Below are positions 11,831-19,906 of a stretch of DNA of 64,000 nucleotides, piece by piece. The number at the start of each line of letters is the position of its first letter. The first letter of the stretch is position 1. This stretch comes from Burkholderia pyrrocinia. GTDB lineage: Bacteria; Pseudomonadota; Gammaproteobacteria; Burkholderiales; Burkholderiaceae. Position numbers and translations under genes: made by a program. The notes beneath the pieces are model-generated. The model saw nothing but the letters and a program-made list of their open reading frames with translations. It was not told the DNA's origin and made no database searches. The stretch spans positions 3,038,001 to 3,102,000 of the forward strand of contig NZ_CP011504.1 of the NCBI RefSeq assembly GCF_001028665.1, given 5' to 3'.

Positions 11831-11885
11831 AACGTGTGGTTATGTGAGTGACGATGAAATGCCATTTTGCATAACTTTCCGGATA
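11829..11885. promoter_or_regulatory. PcaQ control region, copy 1 (pcaQ side)
   Basis: Box 1, ATAACGTGTGGTTAT (11829-11843), is a perfect ATAAC-N5-GTTAT palindrome with the LysR T-N11-A form. Box 2 (11871-11885) begins ATAACTTTCCGGAT, a degenerate half-site exactly 42 bp away. A 22-bp segment containing box 2 (11863-11884) is identical to the one in front of pcaH at 13534-13555, at the same offset from box 1. Both copies lie in plus orientation, that is, pointing away from pcaQ. Confidence 0.75.
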
Positions 11886-11907
11886 GTCCCAAGCATTCGG
11901 TGAAACG

Positions 11908-12645
11908 TCACGCATCACGCCGCAGCGCGTGGAAACCGGTCGGCTCCCAGATCCGCGTCGCGATCAGCAAACCCGTCCCGTGCTTCTGCCCGAGCGGCGC
12001 GGACGACGATTCCGCATGCAGCGCGGCCGCCTTGCTGCGCAGCCGGCGTAATTCCAGTTCGAGCTCCGCGGCGGCGGCCTCCGTCAGCATCCCTTGCGAG
12101 AACGTCATCGTCTCGCCCGCGCCGTCGAAACGGCTGTCGAGGAAATCGCCGAGCGCGTGCGCATGGAAATAACGGCGGATCGGCCCACCCGGCAGCCAGT
12201 CGAAATCGCGCGCGACGCGCACGCGAATCCGGTCGCCCGGCAGCAGCGCGACGACGTTCATCCGGTCGAGCATCAGCAGGTATTTCACGCACTCGGCCTT
12301 CGTCACGCGATAGGCCGACACGATGTCCTGCACGGTCCAGTAGTTGATCGCGCAGACGGCGACGAGCAGCAGTTTCACGTCCGACACGAGCAGCGCCTCC
12401 TGCTGCTCGGTCAGCACGTGCAGCCTCGGCGCCGACGCCGATGCCTCCTGCACGAGCTCGGCCAGCGTATAGCCGAGCAACTGCGCGATCTCCGCGACGC
12501 GCTCCAGCGTGAAGCGGCCGCTCGCGAACAGCCGCTTCACGCTCGTCTCGGAAACGTCGAGCGCACGCGCGACGTCGCGGTAGGTCATTCCCTGCGCCTT
12601 CAACTGGCGCTTCAGCGTTTCGATGAGTTGGGCGGGTTCGGTCAT
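11908..12645 (-). CDS. XRE-family helix-turn-helix transcriptional regulator
   Basis: A 245-residue regulator. Residues 5-65 form a Cro/XRE-type helix-turn-helix (MTYRDVARALDVSETSVKRLF and then RVAEIAQLLGYTLAELV). The remaining 170 residues contain an unclassified ligand or dimerisation region that starts VLTEQQEALLVSDVKLLLVAVCAIN and ends near LIATRIWEPTGFHALRR. Similar regulators occur as stand-alone genes in Burkholderia; the signal is unknown. It diverges from the YebB-like gene across 120 bp and may control it. It sits inside the block flanked by two copies of the PcaQ control region. Confidence 0.8.
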   Translation of the reverse strand: MTEPAQLIETLKRQLKAQGMTYRDVARALDVSETSVKRLFASGRFTLERVAEIAQLLGYTLAELVQEASASAPRLHVLTEQQEALLVSDVKLLLVAVCAINYWTVQDIVSAYRVTKAECVKYLLMLDRMNVVALLPGDRIRVRVARDFDWLPGGPIRRYFHAHALGDFLDSRFDGAGETMTFSQGMLTEAAAAELELELRRLRSKAAALHAESSSAPLGQKHGTGLLIATRIWEPTGFHALRRDA

Positions 12646-12765
12646 TTTGGTATCGAAAAATGATGCTTAAGGTCGGATATTAGGCTACCTGCGCATACAG
12701 ATGAACACTTTCGGATACTTGTCTGCATAATCCGCTCCGTCCTGTCACTCAACGACGGAGCCGAA

Positions 12766-13329
12766 ATGGCCACCCGAACCGACACCGCCGCTTACGAACC
12801 GCAGCACACCGCACCGCGCGATGCACGCGACACGGATCGCACGATGCCGCTCGCCACCGTCCGCACGCTGGCCGCCAGCGCGCATGTCGGCGATCTCGTG
12901 TTCATCCGCGTGCCGGCCGGCTCGCCACGCGACGCGGCAGGCACGACGGGCGCATGGGCCAATCGCTTCGGCATCGTGGTCGATACGTCGGGCGACGAAC
13001 CCGTGATCGCCGAGCCCGCGTTTGCGTGGACGAAGCTCACGCCGCTGTCGCGCTTCGTCGCCCATACCGACGGCGGCCGCATCGCGCTGGCGCGCCGCGT
13101 CGCGGCACCGACCGCCGACGAGCAGCGCAACGTGCATGCGACGGCCGAACGGCGGATCGACGCATTGCTCGGCAACCGCTTCAACCTGAGGGCGCGGCGC
13201 GGGTTCTGCGCGCAGTACGTGAGCGACGTGCTCGGCGCCGACCGGGCCGCGACGCCGGCCGTACTGCTGCGCAGCGGCACGCTGTCGCTCGAATTCGACG
13301 GGATCGTGTTCGATCCCGGCTGCAAATGA
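12766..13329 (+). CDS. YebB-like permuted papain-fold protein, catalytic His replaced
   Basis: A 187-residue protein of the YebB/YiiX permuted papain (NlpC/P60-like) group. The order of motifs fits: VGDLVFIRV (41-49), WANRFGIVV (64-72), an EPAFAWTKLTPLSRF strand and FCAQYV with the candidate nucleophile Cys148. In YebB-type enzymes the second motif normally reads WxNHxGI, with His as the catalytic base; here Arg67 takes that place. The nucleotide reading (aat cgc ttc ggc) leaves no doubt about Arg. The protein may therefore be an inactive binder or use another base. GGAG seven bases before the ATG fixes the start. No signal peptide is visible. Confidence 0.7.
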   Translation: MATRTDTAAYEPQHTAPRDARDTDRTMPLATVRTLAASAHVGDLVFIRVPAGSPRDAAGTTGAWANRFGIVVDTSGDEPVIAEPAFAWTKLTPLSRFVAHTDGGRIALARRVAAPTADEQRNVHATAERRIDALLGNRFNLRARRGFCAQYVSDVLGADRAATPAVLLRSGTLSLEFDGIVFDPGCK

Positions 13330-13387
13330 CAACGGGCAGGCTCAGGGAGGCCGGATAACAACAAGAACAAAAGACAAAAAATAGCGA

Positions 13388-13448
13388 CGGGCTGGCTGGA
13401 GGGCCGTGCACGGGGTCGTCACCGACGACGCGAAGCCCGATCGCTTTC
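13388..13448 (+). ncRNA. Candidate structured RNA ahead of an intrinsic terminator
   Basis: Between the YebB-like gene and pcaH the RNA can fold into CGGGCT/AGCCCG (13388-13393 with 13434-13439), enclosing a GTCGTC-ACC-GACGAC hairpin (13415-13429). The strong terminator at 13449-13483 follows immediately. It could be a small RNA or a structured 3' untranslated region. An AT-rich purine tract (13360-13382) precedes it. I cannot assign a known RNA family. Confidence 0.3.
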
Positions 13449-13483
13449 ATCCGCCGGACAGGCATCCTGTCCGGCGGATTTTT
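13449..13483 (+). terminator. Strong intrinsic terminator upstream of pcaHG
   Basis: A perfect 14-bp stem (ATCCGCCGGACAGG with CCTGTCCGGCGGAT) with a CAT loop, followed by a run of T's (13479-13483). It isolates pcaHG from the upstream YebB-like gene. Confidence 0.85.
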
Positions 13484-13499
13484 CATTGGCGCCGCGAAC

Positions 13500-13556
13500 A
13501 TAACGAACGGTTATGCGTCTCGCGAAAAAAGGTCATTTTGCATAACTTTCCGGATT
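13500..13556. promoter_or_regulatory. PcaQ control region, copy 2 (pcaHG promoter)
   Basis: Box 1, ATAACGAACGGTTAT (13500-13514), and degenerate box 2 starting ATAACTTTCCGGAT (13542-13556) are 42 bp, about four helical turns, apart. That is the usual recognition-site/activation-site geometry of LysR activators. Box 2 ends about 50 bp before the pcaH start, so it should lie close to the -35 region. Confidence 0.8.
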
Positions 13557-13606
13557 AGCTACAGTCCTGCCATCCACTTCGCGAAATACCTATCAGGAGA
13601 CGCCCG

Positions 13607-14314
13607 ATGGATTCCCCCACGATCCTCACGCCGCGCGACTGGCCGTCGCATCCGGCCTATGTCCACCCCGAGTACCGTTCGTCCGTGAAGCGCGGCCCGA
13701 CCCGCCCGCTGATCCCGCTGAAGGACAAGCTGCGCGACCAGTACGCGCCCGTCTACGGCGCGGAAGATCTCGGCGCGCTCGACCACGACCTGACGAAGAA
13801 CGCCGTGAAGAACGGCGAACCGCTCGGCGAGCGCATGGTCGTCACGGGCCGCGTGCTCGACGAAGGCGGCAAGCCCGTGCGCAACACGCTCGTCGAGGTG
13901 TGGCAGGCAAACGCGGCCGGCCGCTACGTGCACAAGGTCGACCAGCACGACGCGCCGCTCGACCCGAACTTCCTCGGCGCGGGCCGCTGCCTGACCGACG
14001 ACGAAGGCCGCTACCGCTTCCTGACGATCAAGCCCGGCGCCTATCCGTGGGGCAACCATCCGAACGCGTGGCGCCCGAATCACATCCACTTCTCGCTGTT
14101 CGGCGATTACTTCGGCTCGCGTCTCGTCACGCAGATGTACTTCCCCGGCGACCCGCTGCTCGCGTACGACCCGATCTTCCAGGGCACGCCCGAGGCCGCG
14201 CGCGATCGCCTGATCTCGCGCTTCTCGATGGACATCACCGAAGAAGGCTATGCGCTCGGCTACGAATTCGACATCGTGCTGCGCGGCCGCGACGCTACCC
14301 CGATGGAGCGCTGA
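13607..14314 (+). CDS. pcaH: Protocatechuate 3,4-dioxygenase beta subunit
   Basis: The iron-bearing subunit of the intradiol dioxygenase that opens protocatechuate to beta-carboxy-cis,cis-muconate (beta-ketoadipate pathway). The 235-residue protein carries all four Fe(III) ligands at the family positions: Tyr107 (GRYVH), Tyr146 (GAYPW), His159 and His161 (NHIHFS), one residue off the Pseudomonas putida numbering. A 12-residue-wide N-terminal arm precedes the beta-sandwich. AGGAG eight bases before the ATG sets the start. pcaG follows after three bases, so the two subunits are made together. The promoter carries the PcaQ boxes. Confidence 0.98.
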   Translation: MDSPTILTPRDWPSHPAYVHPEYRSSVKRGPTRPLIPLKDKLRDQYAPVYGAEDLGALDHDLTKNAVKNGEPLGERMVVTGRVLDEGGKPVRNTLVEVWQANAAGRYVHKVDQHDAPLDPNFLGAGRCLTDDEGRYRFLTIKPGAYPWGNHPNAWRPNHIHFSLFGDYFGSRLVTQMYFPGDPLLAYDPIFQGTPEAARDRLISRFSMDITEEGYALGYEFDIVLRGRDATPMER

Positions 14315-14317
14315 ACC

Positions 14318-14911
14318 ATGACGACGCTGAAGCAAACCCCTTCGCAGACGGTCGGCCCGTACTTCGCATACGGCCTGTGCCCGCAGCAATACGACTACGA
14401 CCTGAAAAGCCTGTTCACGCCGACGATCGCCGCGACGCACGCCGACGGCGAGCACGTGCTGCTGGTCGGGCAGGTGTTCGACGGCGACGGCAACGTCGTC
14501 GGCGACGCGGTGCTCGAATTCACGCAGGTGGACAGCGCGGGCCGCTTCCCTGCATCGCGCGACGACATCGCGAAATCCGGCTTCACCGGTTTCGCGCGAG
14601 TCGGCACGGGCACCGATGCGCAGCACCGCTTCGTCGTCGAGACGGTGAAGCCGGGCCGCATCGCCGCCGACGAAGCGCCGCACGTCAACGTGACCGTGAT
14701 GATGCGCGGGATCCTCACCCACGCGTTCACGCGCGTGTACTTCGACGACGAGGTCGCGGCGAACGCAGCCGACCCCGTGCTGAACGCGGTACCGGCCGAG
14801 CGCCGCGCGACGCTCGTCGCGAAACGCGACGCGCAGCCGGGCCGCCCGGTCGTCTACCGCTTCGACATCCGCATGCAGGGGCCGGACGAAACGGTGTTCT
14901 TCGACGTTTGA
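14318..14911 (+). CDS. pcaG: Protocatechuate 3,4-dioxygenase alpha subunit
   Basis: A 197-residue partner of PcaH with the same beta-sandwich fold but no iron ligands. It starts with the family segment QTPSQTVGPYFAYGL, which contributes to the substrate channel, continues with the FDGDGNVVGDAVLEFTQVDSAGRF strand pair and has VNVTVMMRGILTHAFTRVYF in the second half. The gene begins three bases after pcaH stops and ends 43 bp before a strong terminator, so pcaHG is a two-gene transcript. The rest of the pathway (pcaB, C, D, IJ) is not in the window. Confidence 0.97.
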   Translation: MTTLKQTPSQTVGPYFAYGLCPQQYDYDLKSLFTPTIAATHADGEHVLLVGQVFDGDGNVVGDAVLEFTQVDSAGRFPASRDDIAKSGFTGFARVGTGTDAQHRFVVETVKPGRIAADEAPHVNVTVMMRGILTHAFTRVYFDDEVAANAADPVLNAVPAERRATLVAKRDAQPGRPVVYRFDIRMQGPDETVFFDV

Positions 14912-14953
14912 CGCACCTGCCGGCGCAGGCCGGCCGGATTCAGACGCACCGCC

Positions 14954-14996
14954 GCGTGGCGCGATACCGACAGGCATCGCGCCACGCAGCGTTTTT
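14954..14996 (+). terminator. Intrinsic terminator of pcaHG
   Basis: A perfect 12-bp stem (GCGTGGCGCGAT with ATCGCGCCACGC) with a 10-base loop, followed by AGCG and five T's. Confidence 0.88.
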
Positions 14997-14999
14997 GCT

Positions 15000-15371
15000 G
15001 TGCCGTCAATGTTTCGATGCTGCACCGCATCGCGCCGGGACACGGTTGCCGATGTCCATTGGTCGGGACTTCTGCCCCTACATCAAACGCGCGATTGAAA
15101 CGCATGCTGCGACAGCACATGAATCGTCCGTTCGGCGGTGTATCGTTTGCGCGTTATGCGGCGTATCCTTCGTTATCCGCAACGCGCCGACCGAATTGAA
15201 TCGGAAGAAGCAATAATTACGCAAGGAATGCGCGCAACCGCCCCGCTTGCTGTGCGCGCATTTTTTCTGACCGAGTGCCTTTAAACGCGTCTGACCGAAT
15301 TGGGCAGGCGCGTATTTTTTTGCGGCTGCGACCGGCGAACGGGCATGGTGCGCGTCGCCGAATCCTTCCGC
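15000..15371. other. Gene-poor interval between pcaHG terminator and AraC gene
   Basis: About 370 bp without a credible protein-coding gene. The only open frames (for example 15017-15199) lack a ribosome binding site and have no family resemblance. Composition is less GC-rich than around it. It holds one complete intrinsic terminator at 15227-15266, which has no obvious gene to serve. Confidence 0.5.
15227..15266 (+). terminator. Orphan intrinsic terminator
   Basis: AATGCGCGCA and TGCGCGCATT form a perfect 10-bp stem around a 16-base loop, followed by a T6 run. No protein gene precedes it, so it may end a small RNA transcribed from about 15100-15220. Confidence 0.7.
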
Positions 15372-16151
15372 CTAGCGCCGAATCTCAAGATACCGGCTTG
15401 GCGTGTCGCCCAGAATGCGGCGAAACGCCGACGTGAACGCGCTCGCGCTCGCATACCCGAGATCGAGCGCAACGCGGGTCACCTGCTGCCCGTCGCTCAG
15501 GCGGGAAATCGCCGCGAGCATGCACACCTGCTGACGCCACGCGGCAAAACTCACGCCCGTCTGCGCGCGGAACTGCCGCGTAAACGTGCGCCGGCTCACG
15601 CCCGCGTCGGCGGCCACCCGGTCGAGATCGGCCGCGATCGACGGCGACGCGAACAGGTGCCGGCAGACCTTCGCCAGCCGTGCGTCGGCCGGCAGCGGCG
15701 CATGCAGCGACAGGCGCGGCATCGTCGCGATTTCCGCGATCAGCAGCGCCATCAGCTTGCCCGCACGGCCATCGACGTCGTACATGGCCGGCAGGTCGAT
15801 CGCATCGTCGATCAGCTGCCGCAGCAATGCGGACACGCCATACACGCCGCACTGCCCGGGCAGGCCCGCTTCCTGCGCGGCGTCGCCGGACACGAACGTG
15901 TTGAGCATCGTGACCGGCCCGGTCATCGTCATTTCGTGCCGCACGCCGGCCGGCACCCAGCATGCGCGCTGCGGCGGCACCAGCCAGCGGCCGTGCGGCG
16001 TCGACACGCTGATCGTGCCGCGCGACGCGAACGCGAATTGCCCGCGCCCGTGCGCGTGTTCCGGAAACGTCGTGCCCGCCGCATAGTCGTTGGCGGTCAC
16101 GACCACGCTCCGGGGAATGTGTTCGTAGGGATCTAACAGCGTATTTCTCAC
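15372..16151 (-). CDS. AraC-family transcriptional regulator with N-terminal cupin
   Basis: A regulator of about 259 residues. The N-terminal half is a cupin-type sensor (FPEHAHGRGQFAFASRG, then PPQRACWVPAGVRHE). The C-terminal 100 residues hold two helix-turn-helices of the AraC type (ADAGVSRRTFTRQFRAQTGVSF and VALDLGYASASAFTSAFRRILGDTPSRY). I prefer a GTG at 16151, giving a start VRNTLLDPYEHIP; an upstream ATG at 16283 would add 44 residues of no recognisable domain. It is transcribed away from an alpha/beta hydrolase gene across a short gap, so it may control that gene. The inducer is unknown. Confidence 0.85.
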   Translation of the reverse strand: MRNTLLDPYEHIPRSVVVTANDYAAGTTFPEHAHGRGQFAFASRGTISVSTPHGRWLVPPQRACWVPAGVRHEMTMTGPVTMLNTFVSGDAAQEAGLPGQCGVYGVSALLRQLIDDAIDLPAMYDVDGRAGKLMALLIAEIATMPRLSLHAPLPADARLAKVCRHLFASPSIAADLDRVAADAGVSRRTFTRQFRAQTGVSFAAWRQQVCMLAAISRLSDGQQVTRVALDLGYASASAFTSAFRRILGDTPSRYLEIRR

Positions 16152-16293
16152 GGCCCGAATTCCATCATCAATGACCCGATATCGAAGGCGGGTCTCCCTC
16201 GATCCATCTACGATCCGCTCCACGCTTGCGCGACCTGACGGCCGCAAGACCCGTCGGCCTGATCGGCCGGATAACAACCTCATCGGAGCGGAG

Positions 16294-17073
16294 ATGCCGA
16301 ATACGTTTCATCGCGTGGGGGACGGCCCCCACCCTGTTCTCGTGCTGCACGGCTGGTTCGGCGACGCCCGCGCGTTCGAACCCGTCGAAGCGTGGCTGTC
16401 GCGCGACCGCTTCAGCTATGTGTTCATGGACTATCGCGGCTACGGCCGGATGCGCGACGCACGCGGCAACTACACGATCGACGAGATCGCCGCCGACACG
16501 CTCGCGCTCGCCGACATGCTCGGCTTCCCGACCTTCAGCCTCGTCGGCCATTCGATGGGCGGCATGGCGATCGAGAAAATCGCCGCCGTCGCGCCCGAAC
16601 GCGTACGCGCGCTGGTGCCGATCGCGCCCGTGCCGTGCGGCGGCCTGCCATTCGACGCCGAGCGACGCGCGCTATTCGAGCGCGCCGCCGACACCCTCGC
16701 CGATCGCAGGACCATCATCGATCGCAGCACCGGCGGCCGGTTGCCCGCCGCCTGGGTCGAGTGGAAAGCCGCGTATTCGGCAGCCTGTTCGTCGGCGCCT
16801 GCGTTCTGCGCGTACTTCCGCGCGTGGGCCGATACGGATTTCAGCGACGAGATCGCGGGCATCCATCCGGTGAAAGTGCTGATCGGCGAACACGATCCGG
16901 CGTTCGACGCGGCGCTGATGGCGCGCACCTACCTGCGGCGCTATCCGTGCGCCACCGTCGAGGTGCTCCGCAACGCCGGCCACTATCCGATGAACGAGAC
17001 GCCGCTCGCGCTGGTCGCGGCGATGGAAGCGTTCCTGCTCGCCGCGGCAGCACACCCCGTCGCCAGCGACTGA
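16294..17073 (+). CDS. Alpha/beta hydrolase
   Basis: A 259-residue alpha/beta-hydrolase-fold enzyme. It shows the oxyanion segment VLHGWFGDAR (residues 17-26), the nucleophile elbow GHSMGG with Ser near 89, a late acid in IGEHDPAFD and the catalytic His in NAGHYPMNE. Family members are esterases, C-C hydrolases or haloperoxidase-like enzymes; the sequence alone does not settle which. The ATG at 16294 follows GGAGCGGAG closely. A longer in-frame start at 16171 would overlap the divergent regulator and lacks a ribosome binding site. It ends 36 bp from the converging D-aminopeptidase gene. Confidence 0.88.
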   Translation: MPNTFHRVGDGPHPVLVLHGWFGDARAFEPVEAWLSRDRFSYVFMDYRGYGRMRDARGNYTIDEIAADTLALADMLGFPTFSLVGHSMGGMAIEKIAAVAPERVRALVPIAPVPCGGLPFDAERRALFERAADTLADRRTIIDRSTGGRLPAAWVEWKAAYSAACSSAPAFCAYFRAWADTDFSDEIAGIHPVKVLIGEHDPAFDAALMARTYLRRYPCATVEVLRNAGHYPMNETPLALVAAMEAFLLAAAAHPVASD

Positions 17074-17108
17074 CCCGCCGCACGCAAGCGGCATCGTTGC
17101 GGCGCGCA

Positions 17109-17936
17109 TCACCTCAGCATGAACGACATCGCCGACAGGCTGTTCAGCGTGCGCACCACATGCTCGACCGACGGCCCGTCGAAGCGCAGCGTCACCGCAT
17201 CGACGCGCTCGAGCGACGGCAGCACGCAGAACAGGTCGGCCAGCGCGGCCGTCTGCACGCGCAGCGTGCAAGCGGCCGGCGCGGGGCGATGTGCGCCCGC
17301 GCGACAACCGGACGACAGCGCCTGCACAACCGTCTCGCGCGCGGCGGTCGCGATGCGCGCACACGATGCGGCAGGCGTGAGCGTGTCGCCGCTCGATGCG
17401 CCACCGGCTGTCTTCACCGTCTCGAAACGCGCGTCCGGAAACAGCGGCTGCGTTTCCTCGGCGAACACGTCGTCGCCGGTTGCCAGTGCGACGTGCGCGC
17501 CATATTCGCGCGCCAGCGCGCCGTACAACCCGGCTTCACCGAGCTCGACGCCGTTCAGCCATACCTGCGTGAACGCGAAGCTGTTGATCGTGTGCGCGAG
17601 CACGCCGCGCGTCTGCGATTTCGCGTGATAGCCGATCATGAACACGAGGTCGGGCTGCTGCTCGAGGCCCGCCATCATCCCGAGCGTGCGCGGCTTGCCG
17701 AGCACGACGCGCGTGCGCGCATCGAGCCCGTCGGGCAGCAGGTTGCGATAGCCGCCATGCGAATCGTTGATCCAGACGGCCTGCGCGCCGCCCGCGAACG
17801 CGCCTTCGATCGCCGCGTTCGCTTCCGCGGTCATCCAGCGGCGCGCTCGCTCGTATTCCGGATTGCCGGCGCGCGTCTGCTCGGTGGCGAACACGCCGGC
17901 GACGCCTTCGATGTCGGTCGAAATCAGGATCTTCAT
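17109..17936 (-). CDS. dppA: D-aminopeptidase, DppA/M55 family
   Basis: A 275-residue zinc aminopeptidase of family M55, whose best-known member, Bacillus DppA, removes N-terminal D-alanine from short peptides. Key segments are the N-terminal KILISTDIEGVAG with Asp8 and Glu10 as metal ligands, INDSHGGYRNLLP with the ligand His, and FMIGYHAKS. It is the last gene of the leftward peptide operon. Its ATG overlaps the stop codon of the DmpA-like gene (ATGA), so it should be translated by coupling. The combination with DmpA and IaaA points to degradation of peptides that ordinary peptidases do not cut. Confidence 0.93.
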   Translation of the reverse strand: MKILISTDIEGVAGVFATEQTRAGNPEYERARRWMTAEANAAIEGAFAGGAQAVWINDSHGGYRNLLPDGLDARTRVVLGKPRTLGMMAGLEQQPDLVFMIGYHAKSQTRGVLAHTINSFAFTQVWLNGVELGEAGLYGALAREYGAHVALATGDDVFAEETQPLFPDARFETVKTAGGASSGDTLTPAASCARIATAARETVVQALSSGCRAGAHRPAPAACTLRVQTAALADLFCVLPSLERVDAVTLRFDGPSVEHVVRTLNSLSAMSFMLR

Positions 17937-19006
17937 GAATAGTTGGGACGGTGTGCGTTGAGCAGAGGGTCGAGGTCGGGAAGCGCGTCGCGCAGCGATT
18001 GCCGCACGTGGCCGTCGCGGCCGGTCACCGTCACGGCCTGCAGCAATGCATCGGCGATCGCGTGCTCGACGCTTTCGGCCGCGGCCATGAACAGCGGATC
18101 GAGCGCCGCATCGGCCACGAGGGCCGGCAGCGCGACATATGACGCGTCGTGCGCGATCGTGTATGCGGTCGAGAATGCGAGCGCGATGTCGCCGCTGCCG
18201 TGCCCGTAGACGGAACCCGTGCGGGCCAGCCCCGCGCCCGCGCGGCGCGCGAGCCGCGACAGTTGCCGCGCATCGAGCGGCGCATCGGTGGCGAGCAACA
18301 GGATGATCGAACCCTGCTCGGGCGGCGCCGCGTGCGCGGCCCCGGACGCCCGCCGTTGCGCGACGATGCGCCCGAGCGGCACGCCGCCGAGCGTCAGCAT
18401 CGGCAGCCGGCCGAAATTCGCGAGCACGAGCGCGCCGACCGTATAGGGCCTGCCTGCCGCGACGGCGACGCGCGATGCCGAACCGATCCCGCCCTTCAGG
18501 TCGAAGCACGACATCCCCCGCCCGGCGCCCACCGCGCCGCGTGCGACGTCGTGCGACGCGGCGCGGCATGCGTCGTCGTAATGCGCGGCCGTCACCGCGA
18601 ACGCCTGGATGTCGTTCAGGTAACCGTCGTTGCATTCGAACACGAGCGGGTTGACGGTCGGCCAGTCGCGGCCGATCTGCGGATTCGCGGCGATCGCCGC
18701 GCGGATCTGCGCCTGTGCAACCGCGCCGACACCGAACGTATTGGTCAGCGCGATCGGCGTATCGAGCGTGCCGAGTTCGTCGACCTGCACGAGCCCGACG
18801 CTCTTGCCGAAGCCGTTGATCACGGCCGCGCCGGCCGGCACCTTGCTGCGGTACACATCGCCCGGATGCGGTTTCACGACGGTCACGCCGGTCTGCACGT
18901 TGCCGGCATCGAGCGTGCAATGGCCGACCGTCACGCCCGGCACGTCGGCGATCGTGCCGCGCGGCCCGGCCGGCAGCGTCGCGGCCCACATCGGTGCAGC
19001 AGGCAT
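17933..19006 (-). CDS. dmpA: P1-family L-aminopeptidase/D-esterase (DmpA-like)
   Basis: A 357-residue self-processing aminopeptidase of family S58/P1. DmpA-type enzymes release N-terminal L-residues from peptides and D-residues from amides and esters; relatives cut beta-peptides. The precursor should cleave itself between Gly232 and Ser233 (EQGSIILLLATDAPL), exposing Ser233 as nucleophile, as in Ochrobactrum DmpA. Conserved VTVGHCTLDAG (25-35), NTFGVGAV and FDLKGGIGSASR (168-179) are present. The start ATG overlaps the TGA of the upstream permease (TGATG), and its own stop overlaps dppA. No signal peptide is seen, so it acts in the cytoplasm on imported peptides (inference). Confidence 0.93.
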   Translation of the reverse strand: MPAAPMWAATLPAGPRGTIADVPGVTVGHCTLDAGNVQTGVTVVKPHPGDVYRSKVPAGAAVINGFGKSVGLVQVDELGTLDTPIALTNTFGVGAVAQAQIRAAIAANPQIGRDWPTVNPLVFECNDGYLNDIQAFAVTAAHYDDACRAASHDVARGAVGAGRGMSCFDLKGGIGSASRVAVAAGRPYTVGALVLANFGRLPMLTLGGVPLGRIVAQRRASGAAHAAPPEQGSIILLLATDAPLDARQLSRLARRAGAGLARTGSVYGHGSGDIALAFSTAYTIAHDASYVALPALVADAALDPLFMAAAESVEHAIADALLQAVTVTGRDGHVRQSLRDALPDLDPLLNAHRPNYS

Positions 19007-19899
19007 CAACGGCGCTCCAGCTTCGGATCGAGCGCGTCGCGCAGCCCGTCGCCGAGCAGGTTGAACGCGAGCACGGTCAGGAAGATCGCGAGGCTCGGGA
19101 ACACCGCGATGTGCGGCGCCGTCACCATGTCGGCACGCGCCTCGTTGAGCATCGCGCCCCACTCCGGCGTCGGCGGCTGCGCGCCGAGCCCGAGGAACGA
19201 CAGGCTCGCGGCCGTGATGATCGACGTGCCGATCCGCATCGTGAAGTAGACGACGACCGACGACACGGTGCCCGGCAGGATGTGCCGCATGATGATCGTC
19301 CAGTCCGACGCGCCGATGCTGCGCGCGGCCTCGACGTAGGTCATGTGCTTGAGCATCAGCGTGTTGCCGCGCACGAGCCGCGCGAACGCCGGGATGCTGA
19401 AGATCGCGACCGCGCAGATCACGTTGACCATCCCGTTGCCGAGGATCGCGACCACGCCGATCGCGAGCAGGATGCCCGGGAACGCGAACAGCACGTCGGC
19501 GATGCGCATCGTGATGCGATCCCACCAGCCTTCGTAGTAGCCGGCGAGCAGCCCGAATACGGTGCCGATCAGCGCGCCGAGCGCGACCGAGAAGAAGCCG
19601 GCCGCGAGCGAGATGCGCGTGCCGGCGACGATCCGGCTGAAGATGTCGCGGCCGAGCGAATCGACGCCGAACCAGTGCACGGCCGACGGCCCCGCGTTCA
19701 GCGCGTCGTAGTCGAAATAGTTTTCCGGATCGAACGGCACGATGTGCGGGCCGACGAATGCCAGCACGACGAGCGCCAGCACGAAGCCGCCCGCGACGAG
19801 CGCCACCGTCTGCTTGCGGAACTTGCGCCAGAATTCGCGCCACGGCGTGCGGATCGCGGTCGATGCGGCCGGTGCCGCGGTCTGGACAGTCGCGTTCAT
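19006..19899 (-). CDS. gsiD: Peptide/glutathione ABC transporter permease, GsiD type
   Basis: A 297-residue inner-membrane permease of the DppC/OppC/GsiD class. It has an N-terminal TM helix preceded by the [13 protein letters not shown] cytoplasmic segment, a periplasmic domain ([23 protein letters not shown] is its core), and then the five-helix transport module with the coupling loop [21 protein letters not shown]. It is paired with the GsiC permease 7 bp upstream. The stop overlaps the dmpA start. With GsiA and GsiB it forms an importer for short peptides or glutathione. Confidence 0.92.
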   Translation of the reverse strand: MNATVQTAAPAASTAIRTPWREFWRKFRKQTVALVAGGFVLALVVLAFVGPHIVPFDPENYFDYDALNAGPSAVHWFGVDSLGRDIFSRIVAGTRISLAAGFFSVALGALIGTVFGLLAGYYEGWWDRITMRIADVLFAFPGILLAIGVVAILGNGMVNVICAVAIFSIPAFARLVRGNTLMLKHMTYVEAARSIGASDWTIIMRHILPGTVSSVVVYFTMRIGTSIITAASLSFLGLGAQPPTPEWGAMLNEARADMVTAPHIAVFPSLAIFLTVLAFNLLGDGLRDALDPKLERR

Positions 19900-19906
19900 G
19901 CTCGCC

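Noticed and set aside
15017..15199. A 60-codon ORF in the gene-poor interval
   Set aside because: No ribosome binding site, no family and shadow-like composition; a non-coding RNA explains the terminator better.
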